Source: an uncultured beta proteobacterium
Lineage (GTDB): Bacteria > Pseudomonadota > Gammaproteobacteria > Burkholderiales > Burkholderiaceae_B
Length of the DNA stretch: 5,547 nucleotides
Reading direction: 5' to 3'
Assembly (NCBI GenBank): GCA_903929925.1
Contig: CAIYWO010000508.1
Span: 1 to 5,547, forward strand
Shown here piece by piece: positions 4,778 through 5,547 of this stretch. A model generated the notes under the pieces. That model was not told the origin of the DNA. It saw only the letters and a list, made by a program, of their open reading frames with translations, and did not search any database. The first letter of the stretch is position 1, and every line of letters begins with the position of its first letter. Made by a program: the position numbers and the translations under genes.

Positions 4778-5547
4778 ATGGCTCAAACAATCACCGTCGC
4801 CCAGCTCTTGGTGAACAAACTGGCGCGAGCGGGTGTGAAGAAGATATTTGGACTTCCAGGGGGCGGATCGTCACTAGATATCATTGCCGCTGCGGCCGCA
4901 GAAAATATCCAATTTGTACTCACCAAGAATGAGAATGCTGCAGTCATGATGGCAGGCGCCTTGGCAGAAACTTCCGGAGTGCCTGGCGTCGCGCTGATGA
5001 CTAAAGGGCCTGGCCTCACTAACGCAGCGAACGGAGTGGCTTATGCGAGCCTTGATCGCGCACCAGTCATTGTGTTGACGGATGGCTTCACACCCAAGCA
5101 ACTTACCTACATCACGCATCAGGTTTTTGATCAACAGGCGGTGCTTAATCCCCTGGTTAAGGCGGTAACTCGTCTCGAGTCGGCTGATCCTGCGTCAGAA
5201 ATTGATCATCTGCTTAATGTCGCGCTGACGTATCCGCTGGGTCCGGTTCACATTGAGCTTACCTCCGAGACCGCTCGTCGCACCGTGGATGTTGAACACT
5301 TGGCTGGGACTCAGTCAGAGCAGGTTTCGCGTTCGGGCGCTATTGAGCTCGAGCGCTTTGAGGCGCTGCGCGCGACTGTACAAAAGGCGCGTAAGCTGAT
5401 CGCGGTGCTTGGTTTAGAGGCGCGTGAGCATACTGATGCCGTGCGCAATTTCGTTGAATTGCTTGGTTGTGCTGTGCTTAGTACATACAAGGCAAAGGGC
5501 GTGATCCCAGATGAGAATGCTCAGGTCTTAGGAATTTTTACAGGTGG
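4778..5547 (+). CDS. Thiamine-diphosphate-dependent enzyme, acetolactate synthase-like (partial, C-terminus off the window)
   Basis: N-terminal 256 codons of a cytoplasmic ThDP-dependent enzyme of the acetolactate synthase/decarboxylase superfamily, whose members are usually about 530-600 residues. The PYR domain is complete (about 1-170): FGLPGGG (24-30), catalytic glutamate Glu52 in TKNENAA (where acetolactate synthase has RHEQ, so the preceding His is Asn here), MTKGPGLTNAANG (74-86) and APVIVLTD (95-102). HQVFDQQAVLNPLVK follows, then PLGPVHIEL, the PYR-domain end. From about 192 the central domain begins and is cut off after TYKAKGVIPDEN and LGIFTG. The C-terminal ThDP/Mg-binding motif (GDG...N) is outside the window, so activity cannot be confirmed. 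The ATG is the only possible start: the frame is closed by TAA at 4739-4741 with no other start codon between. The substrate, probably a 2-oxo acid or CoA/aldehyde compound, is unresolved. Candidates are acetolactate synthase, benzoylformate-type decarboxylase or sulfoacetaldehyde acetyltransferase-like. Confidence 0.92.
   Translation, partial: MAQTITVAQLLVNKLARAGVKKIFGLPGGGSSLDIIAAAAAENIQFVLTKNENAAVMMAGALAETSGVPGVALMTKGPGLTNAANGVAYASLDRAPVIVLTDGFTPKQLTYITHQVFDQQAVLNPLVKAVTRLESADPASEIDHLLNVALTYPLGPVHIELTSETARRTVDVEHLAGTQSEQVSRSGAIELERFEALRATVQKARKLIAVLGLEAREHTDAVRNFVELLGCAVLSTYKAKGVIPDENAQVLGIFTG

Noticed and set aside
4783..5134. Two overlapping minus-strand open frames opposite the ThDP enzyme
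   Set aside because: Both are antisense to the conserved PYR domain, whose motifs prove the plus-strand frame real.

Overview
The window holds six protein-coding genes, four complete and two cut by the window ends, packed almost without spare DNA. Three are periplasmic binding proteins of the TctC/Bug family (tripartite tricarboxylate transporter receptors). The others are a lipoprotein alpha/beta hydrolase, a ModA-like periplasmic binding protein and the N-terminal half of a thiamine-diphosphate enzyme related to acetolactate synthase. Orphan Bug proteins in large numbers are a hallmark of Burkholderiales, especially the Alcaligenaceae and Comamonadaceae. The sequence therefore suggests a Gram-negative betaproteobacterium, probably one with moderate GC because base composition looks close to half GC by eye. 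The genus cannot be fixed from this window.

Layout: Bug protein 1 (minus, 1-581, C-terminus missing); 94-nt divergent gap; Bug protein 2 (plus, 676-1650); 9-nt convergent gap; lipoprotein hydrolase (minus, 1660-2745); 166-nt divergent gap with a good sigma70-type promoter for the hydrolase and a cluster of AATTTG/CAAATT repeats; ModA-like binding protein (plus, 2912-3703); 7-nt convergent gap; Bug protein 3 (minus, 3711-4700); 77-nt divergent gap; ThDP enzyme (plus, 4778 to the window end, C-terminus missing). Strands alternate strictly - + - + - +, so no two neighbours here can share an operon transcript. Every gap between convergent genes is under 10 nt, and all regulation must sit in the three divergent gaps. 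No intergenic stretch exceeds 300 bases.

How the genes may work together (inference): five of the six products carry export signals. The hydrolase is predicted to be lipid-anchored, probably in the outer membrane facing the periplasm. Four soluble binding proteins would catch small ligands there; Bug proteins usually bind carboxylates. The cytoplasmic ThDP enzyme could act on a 2-oxo acid or a related intermediate. No membrane transport subunits (TctA/TctB, ModB/ModC) are visible, so the binding proteins must use permeases encoded elsewhere or act in sensing. I see no RNA genes, insertion sequences, CRISPR arrays or broken genes. The locus looks like a catabolic or uptake neighbourhood of familiar families rather than a clearly new system; the alternating layout and the esterase-plus-binding-protein grouping are its most notable features.
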